Below, piece after piece: positions 1 through 10,982 of a stretch of DNA of 64,000 nucleotides. Location: the NCBI GenBank assembly GCA_965178125.1, contig OZ237757.1, forward strand, positions 558,001 to 622,000, written 5' to 3'. The notes beneath the pieces were generated by a model that saw only the letters and a list, made by a program, of their open reading frames with translations, ran no database searches and was not told the origin of the DNA. A program made the position numbers and the translations under genes. The stretch comes from Bilabrum cf. latius (taxonomy: Eukaryota; Bigyra: Bicosoecida; Bigyra; Bicosoecida). Position 1 is the stretch's first letter. Every line of letters begins with the position of its first letter.

Positions 1-2
1 CC

Positions 3-3000
3 TGTCCCAAGACAGCAAAAAATCGCTACGGCCGTCATTCGCAGCTCCATGCAGTGAAGACCTAGCGCGCGTATTCATCAGTCCAGACACACTCGACTGA
101 GTCAACAGTAGAAAAAGCAGAGATGATAGCTCGTCAAGCCGGGTTCTCTGCATCTTACGGCCCGGTTGGAATGGGATTCGGCTACATCTTCGAATCCTCT
201 ACAGAGACGGCTAAAGGATCACAGGGATTTGAAGTCATTTCGACCCGGCACATCGACGTGATTGACTACTCTTTGAAGCCAAGTTCATGGTTTACTGCGT
301 GTTTTGCCGAGTACCCCCAGGGAACTCCAGGGTCTGCCGAAATGCTGCAAGTCCCATCAAGTTTCCGAGACATGTCGCAAGAACCGCCGACGGCAGAATC
401 AGGTCGCTTGAGTTGTGATCGTCTTTTTACCCAGTCGGCCCTCTCGGATGCATTTGAGAAAGCATCTCAAGGATTACCTGTTCCGGAATCTCTGCTCTCC
501 GAGTAGTTGCCGAGGTATCAATCTGAGCGGCTTGCAGTTCTGGAGCAAGCATCCGAAATCATTCAGAACTATTATGCAGAGTTCGTGCGGTAGTATGGAG
601 CAATGACTATTGCAAACATAAGCTTAGGCGGGGAGTTGTCGGCAGTTCACAGCTTCGCTTCCGAAAATCTTGCTGCAGAAGACAAGCTTGAGATCGGACT
701 CTAGCTTCAGGCCGGTATTGACAGCGAGTCTGCATTCAACTTGGGGGATCTGCTGGCTTCTGCAAGTGGAATAACATCGACTGAAACCCACTTGAACTAC
801 AGCAAGGTTATCGATGGCCTGAAGGACGTGACTTCGACTGCGTATTACTCTCGATCGGAGCGGCAAAAAGGAGCTTCAAGTGAGCGTATCCTGAACATCC
901 TGAGCGCAGCAGCCCACGGTGGAAAATTCGTGTTAGACATGAGCATGAAGTACAGCACATCGTAGCAGGTTCGCATCGCGAATACCGCGAAAAATGTTAG
1001 GCATACCGCTACGGGCGGCAAGCCGGAACTGATCACTATTGGTGGTGCATCCAACGTGGGGGATTCGCAGGCCAACGCTCACATGGAGTGGTCTGCCTCA
1101 GTACAAGACTTCCCAAGCGTGGTTCGAAGCGTGTCCATCCCCACCAGCGCGTTCATGGCCTTCGGCGACAGGTTCGCCTGCACCCGCCTGCTGGAGGCTT
1201 CCGACCAGCCCCACCTGTACGCCACCGAGGCCGACAGGGAGAGAGACTTCCGCGCGTGCTTCGCCTCGGGGTCCGGCCACCTGCTGAAGGATGACGACAG
1301 CACGCGAGAAGTGGAAGCGCACGAGCTGCCCCTCGTGTCGCGCTGGCGCAAGGCCCTGGTGCGGGCCGCCACCGAGGCCCGTCTGCGGGATGCCACCCGG
1401 CTGTCGTCGACGTTCGAGGCGGCTCGCACCGCGGGCGAGGTGATCCGCAGGGGCATGGAGATGTCGGATGGCGAGTGCAAGGACCTGTCAGAGCTGGTCC
1501 GGTGGTACACCATGATGCGGCTCACGGACTGGCCCGAGCTGGCCCCGATGGAGCCTGTGGACTGCGACAGGCGCGGGGAGCAGCCGCAGGGTGGGCGCCG
1601 GGGCCTGCACAGTCTGTCGACCGAGGACAAGACCATACTGGGGAACAAGGGACAGGACGCGAACAAGTACAAGGGGCACGCCACGGACCACTGCAGGGCC
1701 TGTCTGAACACAGTGCACGCCTACCTGACGTACAGCGCGCAGACCGGGCCTGGGCCACACAACCTGCAGTGCACGACGGTATCGAGCTTCACGCCCCCAT
1801 CTAGCTTGCAGTGCAATGCGTTCGCGCAGCTGTGGGGCGTGTCCGCCGACTCGGAGACGAAGGAAAGACGCATCGCCCGCCACTGCTCGATGCTGCCGCT
1901 GGAGGTGGAGCAGGGGCTGCGGCTGCACGCGGCACTGGACACGAAGCGGGAGGTGCAGGCGGGCACCGAGACTCGGATCGAGCCGCCGAAGTGCCGTGTG
2001 CAGACTACGAGCAATGGTGAGGAGCATCAAGTCCTCCGTACGTGCTCCGTGCGCGAGCTGTGTGTGGGGGTCGGCTTCTGCAGTCCAATGGAGGTGGGGT
2101 ATGTGCGAAGTCCGCCCCGAGTGGAGGTGCAGCTGGATGAGGCCAAGGTGGATCGCTTCAAGGAGGAGCACATCGGAGGCAAGGATTGCAAGCTGCACAA
2201 GCTGTTCCGCAAGTCCGTGATCGTGACCGCGACGTCTGCTTCGAACCAGGCCCGGGCGTCGAGGATGGTGCACGGAGACTCGCGGGAGAGTGAGGAGGCG
2301 GTCGGTGGGGCGGGCACTGGCGCTGTGCAGGCAACGAGCGATGGGTCCGCTCCAGGTGCATCGGGTGGATCCGAGCAGGATACAGGCGATGGGACTGACC
2401 AGCAAGCAGCCGACCAGTAGACTACGTCCGGATCCAGCCAAGCCAGCGAGGGCACTCAGGCCACTTCTGGCGGGCCATCAGACAGCACTGTGGCCACCCC
2501 CTCGCAGCGTATCCCACTGGACGAAGGCGAGGTGCTGCGGCAGGTCAGCAAGGACCTGGCAGGTGTCTCGATGGAGCTGGAGCACTTCATGCTGCGTGTG
2601 AAGGGTACCGGGCAGGAGTCGTGTCCGGATCGCAAAGAATTCGAGGACACTGCTCCAACAGGCAGCCTGCAGCTGTCTCTTGGATTTCCAGCAGGCATGC
2701 AGGTTACAGAAATAGCTGATCACCATTTTGCTCTGGAGTTCTCTGTGGATCGGCTCGACACGCTGTACCTGCACAAGGTGGACGATGACACGACTCCTGA
2801 AGGCCACATCCTGAGGGAGCCGCACGGCGAGGCGCTGTTCGAGCGGCCCCCCATGCTGGGCACAATCACGCTGGCCGTCAAGCTGATGAGCACCAAAACT
2901 CACGTGGTGCTGTGGCGAGTGCCGTCATCGTGCCAGGGCGGCAGCAGGGCCAGCACTGTGTTCCCTCGGCTTGATGTGGCCCAGACGAAGCTCAACCGTG

Positions 3001-3428
3001 TGGAAGGCGAGGCCAGCACGGGGTACCATCTGCGTGGGGACGCGGACGGCTGGCCGCAGCCCATGCTGGGCGGCGACAACGACAAGGCAAGTACGGGCAT
3101 GTGCATGTACTTCAAGACGAAGGACTATCCATCTGAGCTGGACAAGTGCACCTCGACACACGGGGGTCTGTTCGCGAGCACCCCACAGGAGTACCTGGAA
3201 GCCGCCGAGAAGAAACTGAGGGATGCCCGTGACACGTACGAGCGGTCCACCTCCACCAGTGTGCCTGCTGACCTGAAGGCCGTGGAGGACGCGGAGCAGG
3301 AGCTGTTCGACCTGGCCCGCAAGTACTTCGTGTGGGGCGTGGACGTGGAGCAGTGGTCCTTCTTGCAGGAGAGCCGCGGCATCACCGGGACGTGGCTGAA
3401 CAAGGCCGTGTGCAACCACCGGTCATGA
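3..3428 (+). CDS. MACPF-domain protein, copy A1 (full length, 5' end open at window edge)
   Basis: The first in-frame ATG is at 123, giving 1101 residues, but the frame is open to position 3, so the 5' end may lie outside the window. Five in-frame TAGs (504, 591, 702, 963, 2418) are read as Gln; the stop is TGA. Residues about 147-168 match the MACPF (membrane-attack-complex/perforin) signature: a Tyr, then Phe, then Tyr-Gly with a downstream Leu-Gly-Gly. The TAG at 591 lies immediately before the Tyr-Gly. Family members insert into or bind membranes; some form pores and others do not, so the role here is inferred only by family. The region after about residue 340 has no family I recognise; it includes a Ser/Gly/Gln-rich linker around the TAG at 2418. 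This C-terminal part is duplicated downstream as A2 and partly as A3. The gene is convergent with B1. Confidence 0.65.
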
Positions 3429-3603
3429 TCGTGGGCTTGGAGCCTTGGGGCCAGCGGACTGGGTGTAGGTCTCCCATTTGAAATTCGCTTTTGCAGCTTG
3501 TGACGAACATCAACGACTAGCTTAATCAATCCATTGGATACATGTCTGTCACAAGGCATCAAACAGTCGCTAAGCAAGGCTACCATCCGTGGCTATAGCC
3601 TAT

Positions 3604-4908
3604 TCACTCTGCACAAAGCCCATGCAGCTCGTAGCACTGCACGCCGATTCCCCATCCTCCCACCAGCACATGCCCACTTGCCAGCACAGCCATCGCCGTG
3701 GCATATTCTGTCTTAAGATTCACCTCCTGCTGCAGCTTGTACCACCCTTCCTTGGCTGACACAGGCACCCATACTTGGATGCAAGCAAGTGAGATGGTTC
3801 GCGTGATGAGAGCAGCCCGGTCACTGCCCTTGATGCGCACGGGCACAGCCTGCAGGATGTGGTGACCCTCAGCGAGGAAGGCAAGCACCTTCATGGAGTC
3901 CACGTCCACCAGGGTCATGCCATTGTAGCGGGGGACGTGGTGGCAGACTACCACCGTCGACGGACCGCACTGTGCCGGGAACATGGGTGCCGCCTTGGGG
4001 TCATGCTGGAGCGATTTGATACTGCCCGTATGCCGGAACATGCATAGCCACCACAGGCACTCCACGTGTGTGCAATCCTTACTCCACACGTGCAGTCCGG
4101 CACAGAAGCCGTGGGAAATACCCGCCAACCGGCCATCGTCCAGCTGCATCACGTGCCGGTAGTAGGTGGTGCTCAACTCCTCGTGCTTCGGGTCAATACC
4201 ACCCACCTTGCGCTGCTTCCGCTCCTCCAGAAACTCATCGCTGTCCCTGGGGTCCATCACATTCGATGTCACGGTCTCGGGCTTGACCCAGTCCACCGAG
4301 CCCGCGTCCAGGTCGATGCGCCGGACTCCCAAGCTATGGCCTGGGTTGAGCAGAGTGGTGCCGCCAGCGTCCAAGCAGCATTGCATGCTATGAAGACCAT
4401 CGGATGTGTGCCGCAACTCGTGCTCGGAGGGAAGCGGCTTCTCGCTCGTCTTGGCGGCGAGATCAGCAGTTAGGAAAGTGCGAGGTGTTGAGATAACAAC
4501 TGTTCCGTCGGACCGCACAACGCAAGCCGGTTCCCCGGATATTCTGAAGTTCTCAACATCTATGCCGAAATGGATCTCGCCTGTCGTCACGTCAAACACA
4601 CGAACCTGATTGCTCCGCCCAGTCTGTTCCAGTTCATCCGCATGAGCGAGAGCACTTCCGGCCGGCACACACTCCACGTGAGAGAGATCAGCAACATTGA
4701 TTCCAGCAAATGTATCCATACTCCATAGCAGCTTCCCTATCTTGAGCTCAGTCGCATCGCTGCACACGGGCCTTGCAGGGAGCTTCAGTTCGGCAGTTTC
4801 CTCTTTCACCGCTACCATCGGTTCAACACCACCCGGGGCCGGCGTGCGATCATCGGATCCTTCTGCAGGAGTACCACCCGTGGATCCTGTACCAGCCACT
4901 CCAGCCAT
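3604..4908 (-). CDS. Beta-propeller-like hypothetical protein, copy B1
   Basis: 434 residues from the ATG at 4908 to a TGA at 3604, with no internal TAG. After a Gly/Thr/Pro-rich, probably disordered N-terminus (about 40 residues) come repeated beta-rich blocks ending in patterns such as VRVFDV, VRRIDLD, LHVWSKD, TLVDVD and IQVWVPV, which resemble blades of a WD40/quinoprotein-type propeller. I cannot assign a precise family or function. It is about 90% alike to B2 (7824-9218) by eye, with substitutions mainly around the linker after the DLAAKTSEKPLP block. Upstream of the ATG, B1 carries a 4-bp difference from B2 (near 4916) that puts the N-terminal extension seen in B2 out of frame, so this start is favoured. 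It is convergent with A1 and divergent from A2. Confidence 0.7.
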   Translation of the reverse strand: MAGVAGTGSTGGTPAEGSDDRTPAPGGVEPMVAVKEETAELKLPARPVCSDATELKIGKLLWSMDTFAGINVADLSHVECVPAGSALAHADELEQTGRSNQVRVFDVTTGEIHFGIDVENFRISGEPACVVRSDGTVVISTPRTFLTADLAAKTSEKPLPSEHELRHTSDGLHSMQCCLDAGGTTLLNPGHSLGVRRIDLDAGSVDWVKPETVTSNVMDPRDSDEFLEERKQRKVGGIDPKHEELSTTYYRHVMQLDDGRLAGISHGFCAGLHVWSKDCTHVECLWWLCMFRHTGSIKSLQHDPKAAPMFPAQCGPSTVVVCHHVPRYNGMTLVDVDSMKVLAFLAEGHHILQAVPVRIKGSDRAALITRTISLACIQVWVPVSAKEGWYKLQQEVNLKTEYATAMAVLASGHVLVGGWGIGVQCYELHGLCAE

Positions 4909-5386
4909 GGCACGACAGGCTTGTAGTAGGTGTGGATCGAGGAAGGTTGCAATGTGCGACGGACCGGTTGCAACTGAATGGCTTCTTGTGCAGCGGCAGG
5001 CAAGCCACAGGTAATGCAGATTGATGACTGGAAGTATGCTATGTAGTCTGCTTTACAATGAGTGGCCGACGGGAGCAGAGAGCTTCGAGTGGTCGGGTCG
5101 CACGGGGTCGCACGACTACTAATTTTCCTTCGCGGTAGCCGAACTGCAGGTACCAGCATGATACAAACTTGATTCTAACCTAGAATCAAGGTTGTATCGA
5201 ACCGCAGCTACCAGCATGATTGTGCATCAATTGTTTAATACCAGCTGTATGGTGCAGCCGTTGACACTCTGCGCGACAGGTCAGGGAATCATCGCAATCC
5301 CTGCGGTCCGGAACTAAGGTGTGCACCGTCCGATTGACGGGGCAGTCTTGCGCAGCGTGTCCACCGCTTCTCCCACCGGCGCGTTC
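4909..5386. promoter_or_regulatory. Divergent spacer between B1 and A2
   Basis: A 478-bp non-coding stretch lies between the start codons of B1 (-) and A2 (+), so it must carry both promoters. It contains a long inverted repeat (5160-5198) flanked by a 17-bp direct repeat with one mismatch (5146-5162 and 5204-5220). The part from 5181 onwards is repeated upstream of A3. An in-frame TAA at 5315 closes the A2 reading frame upstream. No recognisable TATA box or known factor site stands out. Confidence 0.5.
5160..5198. repeat. Inverted repeat, 18-bp arms, 3-bp spacer
   Basis: The left arm 5160-5177 and the right arm 5181-5198 are reverse complements with one mismatch, separated by ACC. Unit 3 retains only the right-arm sequence (about 9397-9415), so the left arm was lost or gained during duplication. 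It could be a hairpin, a dimeric factor site or a recombination scar. Confidence 0.8.
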
Positions 5387-7651
5387 ATGGCCTTCGGCGA
5401 CAGGTTCGCCTGCACCCGCCTGCTGGAGGCTTCCGACCAGCCCCACCTGTACGCCACCGAGGCCGACAGGGAGAGAGACTTCCGCGCGTGCTTCGCCTCG
5501 GGGTCCGGCCACCTGCTGAAGGATGACGACAGCACGCGAGAAGTGGAAGCGCACGAGCTGCCCCTCGTGTCGCGCTGGCGCAAGGCCCTGGTGCGGGCCG
5601 CCACCGAGGCCCGTCTGCGGGATGCCACCCGGCTGTCGTCGACGTTCGAGGCGGCTCGCATCGCGGGCGAGGTGATCCGCAGGGGCATGGAGATGTCGGA
5701 TGGCGAGTGCAAGGACCTGTCAGAGCTGGTCCGGTGGTACACCATGATGCGGCTCACGGACTGGCCCGAGCTGGCCCCGATGGAGCCTGTGGACTGCGAC
5801 AGGCGCGGGGAGCAGCCGCAGGGGGGGCGACGGGGCCTGCACAGTCTGTCGACCGAGGACAAGACCATACTGGGGAACAAGGGACAGGACGCGAACAAGT
5901 ACAAGGGGCACGCCACGGACCACTGCAGGGCCTGTCTGAACACAGTGCACGCCTACCTGACGTACAGCGCGCAGACCGGGCCTGGACCACACAACCTGCA
6001 GTGCACGACGGTATCGAGCTTCACGCCCCCATCTAGCTTGCAGTGCAATGCGTTCGCGCAGCTGTGGGGCGTGTCCGCGGACTCGGAGACGAAGGAAAGA
6101 CGCATCGCCCGCCACTGCTCGATGCTGCCGCTGGAGGTGGAGCAGGGGCTGCGGCTGCACGCGGCACTGGACACGAAGCGGGAGGTGCAGGCGGGCACCG
6201 AGACTCGGATCGAGCCGCCGAAGTGCAATGTGCAGACTACGAGCAATGGCAGGGAGCATCGAGTCCTTCGTACGTGCTCCGTGCGCGAGCTGTGCGTGGG
6301 GGTCGGCTTCTGCAGTCCAATGGAGGTTGGGTATGTGCGGAGTCCGCCCCGAGTGGAGGTGCAGCTTGATGAGGCCAAGGTGGATCGCTTCAAGGAGGAG
6401 CACATCGGAGGCAAGGATTGCAAGCTGCACAAGCTGTTCCGCAAGTCCGTGATCGTGACCGCGACGTCTGCTTCGAACCAGGCCCGGGCGTCGAGGATGG
6501 TGCACGGAGACTCGCGGGAGAGTGAGGAGGCGGTCGGTGGGGCGGGCACTGGCACTGTGCACGCAACGAGGGATGAGTCTGTGTCAGGTGCATCAGGTAA
6601 ATCCGAGCAGGATGCAGGCGATGGGACTGACCAGCAAGCAACCGACCAGTAGACTACGTCCGGATCCGGCCAAGCCAGCGAGGGCACTCAGGCCACTTCC
6701 GGCGGGCCATCAGACAGCACTGTGGCCATCCCTCCGCAGCGTGTCCCACTGGACGAAGGCGAGGTGCTGCGGCAGGTCAGCCTGGACCTGGCAGGTGTCT
6801 CGATGGAGCTGAAGCACTTCATGCTGCGAGTGAAGGGCACCGGGCAGGAGTCTTGTCCGGATCGCAAAGAATTCGAGGACACTGCTCCAACAGGCAGCCT
6901 GCAGCTGTCTCTTGGATTTCCAGCAGCCATGAAGCTGCGTCCACACACTCCTATGCTTGAGTTCTCTGTGGATCGGCTCGACACGCTGTACCTGCACAAG
7001 GTGGACGATGACACGACTCCTGAAGGCCACATCCTGAGGGAGCCGCACGGCGAGGCGCTGTTCGAGCGGCCCCCCATGCTGGGCACCATCACGCTGGCCG
7101 TCAAACTGGTGAGCACCAAAACCCACGTGGTGCTGTGGCGAGTGCCATCATCGTGCCAGGGCGGCAGCAGGGCCAGCACTGTGTTCCCTCGGCTTGATGT
7201 GGCCCAGACGAAGCTCAACCGTGTGGAAGGCGAGGCCAGCACGGGGTACCACCTGCGTGGGGACGCGGACGGCTGGCCGCAGCCCATGCTGGGCGGGGAC
7301 AATGACAAGGCAAGCACGAGCATGTGCATGTACTTCAAGACGAAGGAGGACCCGTCTGAGCTGGACAAGTGTACCTCGACACACGGGGGTCTGTTCGCGA
7401 GCACTCCACAGGAGTACCTGGAAGCCGCCGAGAAGAAACTGAGGGATGCCCGTGACACGTACGAGCGGTCCACCTCCACCAGTGTGCCTGCTGACTTGGA
7501 CGCCGTGGCGGACGCGGAGCAGGAGCTGTTCGACCTGGCCCGCAAGTACTTCGTGTGGGGCGTGGACGTGGAGCAGTGGTCCTTCTTGCAGGAGAGCCGC
7601 GGCATCACCGGGACGTGGCTGAACAAGGCCGTGTGCAACCACCGGTCATGA
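5387..7651 (+). CDS. A2: paralogue of A1 lacking the MACPF domain
   Basis: 754 residues from the first in-frame ATG (5387) to TGA. An upstream in-frame TAA at 5315-5317 shows that the frame cannot reach back into a MACPF domain. It corresponds to A1 from about residue 345 onward. The one TAG (6650) sits at exactly the position of the TAG at 2418 in A1, so the reassigned codon predates the duplication or was copied with it. A short stretch (about 6930-6955) is replaced and three codons shorter than in A1. Both copies keep an intact frame and nearly identical protein sequence, suggesting that the C-terminal region is a functional unit without MACPF; recent duplication could also explain this. 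It is convergent with B2. Confidence 0.75.
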
Positions 7652-7823
7652 TCGTGGACTTGGGTCCTTGGGGCCAGCGGACTGGGTGTAGGTCTCCGAT
7701 TTGAAATTCGCTTTTGCAGCTTGTGACGAACATCAACGACTAGGTTAATCAATACGTGTCTGTCACAAAGCATCCGGATCAAACAGTCCCTAAGCAAGGC
7801 TACTATCCGTGGCGATAGCCTAT

Positions 7824-9218
7824 TCACTCTGCACAAAGCCCATGCAGCTCGTAGCATTGCACGCCAATGCCTCGCCCTCCGACCAGTACATGACCACTTG
7901 CCAGCACAGCCATCGCCGTGGCGTAGTCTGTCTTAAGATCCACCTCCTGCTGCAGCTTGTACCACCCTTCCTTGGCTGACACAGGCACCCATACTTGGAT
8001 GCAAGATAACGAGATGGTTCGCGTGATGAGAGCAGCCCGGTCACTGCCCCTGATGCGTACGGGCACAGCCTGCAGGATGTGGTGGCCGTCAGCGAGAAAG
8101 GCAAGCACCTTCATGGAGTCCACGTCCACCAGGGTCATGCCGTTGAAGCGGGGGACGTGGTGGCAGACAACCACCGTCGACGGACCGCACTGGGCCGGGA
8201 ACATGGGCGCCGCCTTGGGATCATGCTGGAGCGATTTGGAACTGCCCGTATGCTGGAACATGCTGTAGTACCACAGGCACTCCACGTGTGTGCAATCCTT
8301 ACTCCACACGTGCAGCCCGCGGCAGAAGCCGTTGGAAATACCCGCCAACCGGCCATCGTCGAGCTGCATCACGTGCCGGTAGTAGGTGGTGCTCAACTCA
8401 TCGTGCTTCGGATCGATAGCAGCCACCTTGCGCTGTTTCCGCTCCTCCAGAAACTCATCGCTGTCCCTGGGGTCCATCACATTCGATGTCACGGTCTCGG
8501 GCTTGACCCAGTCCACCGAGCCCGCGTCTAGGTCGATGCGCCGGACTCCCAAGCTATGGCCTGGGTTGAGCAGGGTGGTGCCGCCAGCGTCCAAGCAGCA
8601 TCGCATGCCGTGCCATACATCATCAGATGGATTTATCCATTTGTGGGTCCATGGGAGCGGCTTCTCGCTTGTCTTGGCGGCGAGATCAGCAGTCATGAAA
8701 ATATCATCCGACGAGATTACAACTGTTCCGTCAGACCGCACGACGCAAGCCGGTTCCTCAGATTTTCTGAAGTTCTCGACATCTATGCCAAAATGGATCT
8801 CGCCTGTCGTCACGTCAAACACACGAACCTGATTGCTCTTACCAGTCCGTTCCAGCTCCGATACGTGAGCGAGAGCACTTCCGGCCGGGACACACCTCAC
8901 GTGAGAGAGATCAGCTACATTGATTCCAGCGAATGTATCCATACTCCATAGCAGCTTCCCGATCTTGAGCTTAGTCGCATCGCTGCACGCGGGCCTTGCA
9001 GGGAGCTTCAGTTCGGCAGTTTCCTCTTTCACCGCTGCCATCGGTTCAACACCACCCGGGGCCGGCGTGCGATCATCGGATCCTTCTGCAGGAGTACCAC
9101 CCGTGGATCCTGTACCAGCCACTCCAGCCATGGCACGACCGACAGGCTTGTAGTAGGTGTGGATTGAGGATGCCAGTGGTTGCACATTTGCGACGGACCG
9201 GTTGCAACTGAACTTCAT
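7824..9218 (-). CDS. Beta-propeller-like hypothetical protein, copy B2
   Basis: 464 residues from the ATG at 9218 to TGA; the alternative start at 9131 corresponds to the B1 start. It has the same propeller-like blocks as B1. The differences concentrate in two short stretches (around 8620-8720) where the copies have diverged strongly while staying in frame. No TAG occurs inside. Function is not recognised. It lies divergent from the A3 remnant and convergent with A2. Confidence 0.7.
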   Translation of the reverse strand: MKFSCNRSVANVQPLASSIHTYYKPVGRAMAGVAGTGSTGGTPAEGSDDRTPAPGGVEPMAAVKEETAELKLPARPACSDATKLKIGKLLWSMDTFAGINVADLSHVRCVPAGSALAHVSELERTGKSNQVRVFDVTTGEIHFGIDVENFRKSEEPACVVRSDGTVVISSDDIFMTADLAAKTSEKPLPWTHKWINPSDDVWHGMRCCLDAGGTTLLNPGHSLGVRRIDLDAGSVDWVKPETVTSNVMDPRDSDEFLEERKQRKVAAIDPKHDELSTTYYRHVMQLDDGRLAGISNGFCRGLHVWSKDCTHVECLWYYSMFQHTGSSKSLQHDPKAAPMFPAQCGPSTVVVCHHVPRFNGMTLVDVDSMKVLAFLADGHHILQAVPVRIRGSDRAALITRTISLSCIQVWVPVSAKEGWYKLQQEVDLKTDYATAMAVLASGHVLVGGRGIGVQCYELHGLCAE

Positions 9219-9535
9219 TGAATGGCGTCTTGTGCAGCGAGACAAGCCAAAGGTGATGCAGATTGATGACTGGAATTATGTTACGTAGTCTGCTTTACAG
9301 TGAGTGGCTGACGGAAGCAGAGAGCTTCGAGTGGTCGGGTCGCACGGGGTCGCACGACTATTAATTTGGTGGCCTCGCACACCAAGCTGCTAGCCAAGAA
9401 TCAAGTTTGTATCGGACTGCAGCTACCAGCATGATTGTGCATCAATTGTATAATCTTGGCTGTCTTGTGCAGCCGTAGACACTCTGCGCGACAGCTCAGG
9501 GAATCATCGCAATCCCTGCAGTCCAGACCTGAGGT

Positions 9536-10078
9536 GTGCACTGTCCAATTGACGGGGCAGTCTTGCGCGGCCGCGTGCCAGTTATGTCAGCGATGCCGGA
9601 GACCATCTGGCAAGGGGCTATCACCTTGACTACGTTTGGATCAGCCGCACGCAGCGTGTCTATCCCCACCAGCGCGTTCATGGCCTTCGGCGACAGCTTC
9701 ACCTGCACCAGCCTGCTGGAGGCTTCCGACCAGCCCCACCTGTACGCCACCGGGGCCGACAGGGAGAGAGACTTCCGCGCGTGCTTCGCCTCGGGGTCCG
9801 GCCACGTGCTGAAGGAGAGAGGTGACACGCGAGAAGTGGAAGCGCACGAGCTGCCCCTCGTGTCGCGCTGGCGCAAGGCCCTGGTGCGGGCCGCCACCGA
9901 GGCCCGTCTGCGGGATGCCACCCGGCTGTCGTCGACGTTCGAGGCGGCTCGCACCGCGGGCGAGGTGATCCGCAGGGGCAAGCGTGATGCACGCAGCCGC
10001 GCTCTCTCACTGGGCTGGGCATGCACCGCCCGGGCATTGCCCACCGGCACGAAGAGCTCAGCGCTCGGGCTGGGGTAG
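9536..10078 (+). pseudogene. A3: truncated third copy of the A gene
   Basis: From about 9650 to 9979 the sequence matches A1/A2 (the part encoding the MAFGDxFxCT block through EVIRRG), then identity stops abruptly and the frame continues into unrelated sequence. The 5' flank matches that of A2 but carries an extra piece of about 100 bp (roughly 9570-9650). More than two thirds of the A2 protein is missing. There is no B partner. I read this as a decaying remnant of the third unit. Confidence 0.75.
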
Positions 10079-10292
10079 GGGCTATATCTACCCTTTTCTT
10101 GGGAGAGCCAAATAGCGAGTGCTGCAGGATGTCGGGGGTGTTCCAACGCAAGACCTCTCGTTGCTGCATGTGAGTGTCCCGGCGGCGCTGCCTCTCCCTC
10201 CCTGGATTTTGTTGTCGGTTGCAACCACAAGGCATGGGCAAAGTGGCGCACCAGTCCAGTTATGCGCACCCGGGGCCATACAGCGCGGACGA
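9980..10292. other. Unique sequence at the duplication breakpoint
   Basis: 313 bp between the A3 breakpoint and the 3' end of ATP23. Open frames run through it on both strands, but none resembles a known protein. I see no terminal repeats or mobile-element hallmarks. Confidence 0.5.
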
Positions 10293-10772
10293 TCATAAGG
10301 GATCCCTCGGCAAGGGGTCAGTGTCGGCAAAGCATCTTCGGAACACCTATCCCACCACCTGCTTGGGGTCCTTGCCATCGAGCGCCTGGTGCCCCTCGAT
10401 CGAGAGCGCCGCCCGCCTGGCGACGCACCTTTGCTGCTACTTTGCGAATCCAAACTGAAGACGCTTGAATTCTTCTGTCCATCCACATTCCCCGCTGAGG
10501 TTTGACGCTCTAATCTCTGTACAGGCCAGGTGCTTCGCATCGCTGTAGTCCATCTAGACCCGACAGTGATCGTAAGCATGCACCAGCTCATGCACAACTG
10601 TCCTAAGCGCTGATCGCGAATCGGAAACAGTGGTACTATTTAAAAATACTCTGCCGTGCTGAGTTGAAAACTGTCCTCGCACTTCAACCTCTGGCAGAGG
10701 TATGCACCTGACGAAGTCATCTGGCAAGGTGCAGCCGCGCTTTCGTATCGCATCGCGAAAATACGCTACCAT
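10293..10772 (-). CDS. ATP23: Mitochondrial inner-membrane metalloprotease Atp23
   Basis: Peptidase M76. In yeast and human this protein acts in the mitochondrial intermembrane space, where the yeast enzyme matures Atp6 and assists F1Fo-ATP synthase assembly. The zinc motif HELVHAYDH (HExxH) is followed by the conserved HLACTEIRA and NLSGEC blocks, the RCVARRA block and the C-terminal CFADT motif. 159 residues from the ATG at 10772; other family members are usually longer at the N-terminus. The ATG is preceded by ATTATTGCAG, a good 3' splice site, so an upstream exon is possible. Three in-frame TAGs (10554, 10437, 10347) fall where homologues, from memory, have His/Gln, His/Gly and Glu, which fits Gln. 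The stop is TGA. It is divergent from ESF1. Confidence 0.9.
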
Positions 10773-10982
10773 GGGTGCTGCAATAATGTGATGAAGACTC
10801 AGTATGGAAGTTGTCCATCGTAGTGTAGTCTTTTAGAGTGCGCTTGAACGTACTTTCAATACTTACAGGCTTCTAGCGCCGTCCGAGCATACGACTAGCA
10901 CCGCTACTGTTCCACCTTAAATTTTTCTTTAGCCATCTTCAGAGCAATCTTCCCATCACCGGCACCTGATTCGCGTGCTTCC
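10773..10982. promoter_or_regulatory. Divergent ATP23/ESF1 spacer
   Basis: 210 bp separate the two presumed start codons, so both promoters should lie here. The ESF1-proximal part is AT-rich (TTAAATTTTTCTTTAG just upstream of the ATG). No defined element is recognised, and part may be an ATP23 intron. Confidence 0.35.

Larger units (their letters stand above)
1140..9979. repeat. Tandem segmental duplication of the A/B gene pair (about 4.2 kb unit)
   Basis: Positions from about 1140 to 5180 recur at about 5375 to 9401 with a constant offset of about 4220 bp (A stops 3428 and 7651; B stops 3604 and 7824). A third, truncated unit covers about 9402-9979. The 5' flank of unit 2 (5181-5345) matches that of unit 3 (9402-9560), whereas unit 1 instead continues upstream into the MACPF-encoding part of A1. 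Identity is very high in coding regions, with small indels between copies. The A/B pair is therefore an inherited module rather than a chance neighbourhood. Confidence 0.9.

Noticed and set aside
1079-1711. Long Ser/Arg-rich minus-strand ORFs antisense to the A genes
   Set aside because: Shadows caused by GC-rich codon bias; the same frames appear antisense to A2, and the plus frames show the conserved domain and matching stops.
9980-10597. Retroelement or new gene following the A3 remnant
   Set aside because: No reverse transcriptase, terminal repeats or target duplication; the long minus frame over 10088-10597 is an out-of-frame shadow of ATP23, whose real frame carries the zinc motif.
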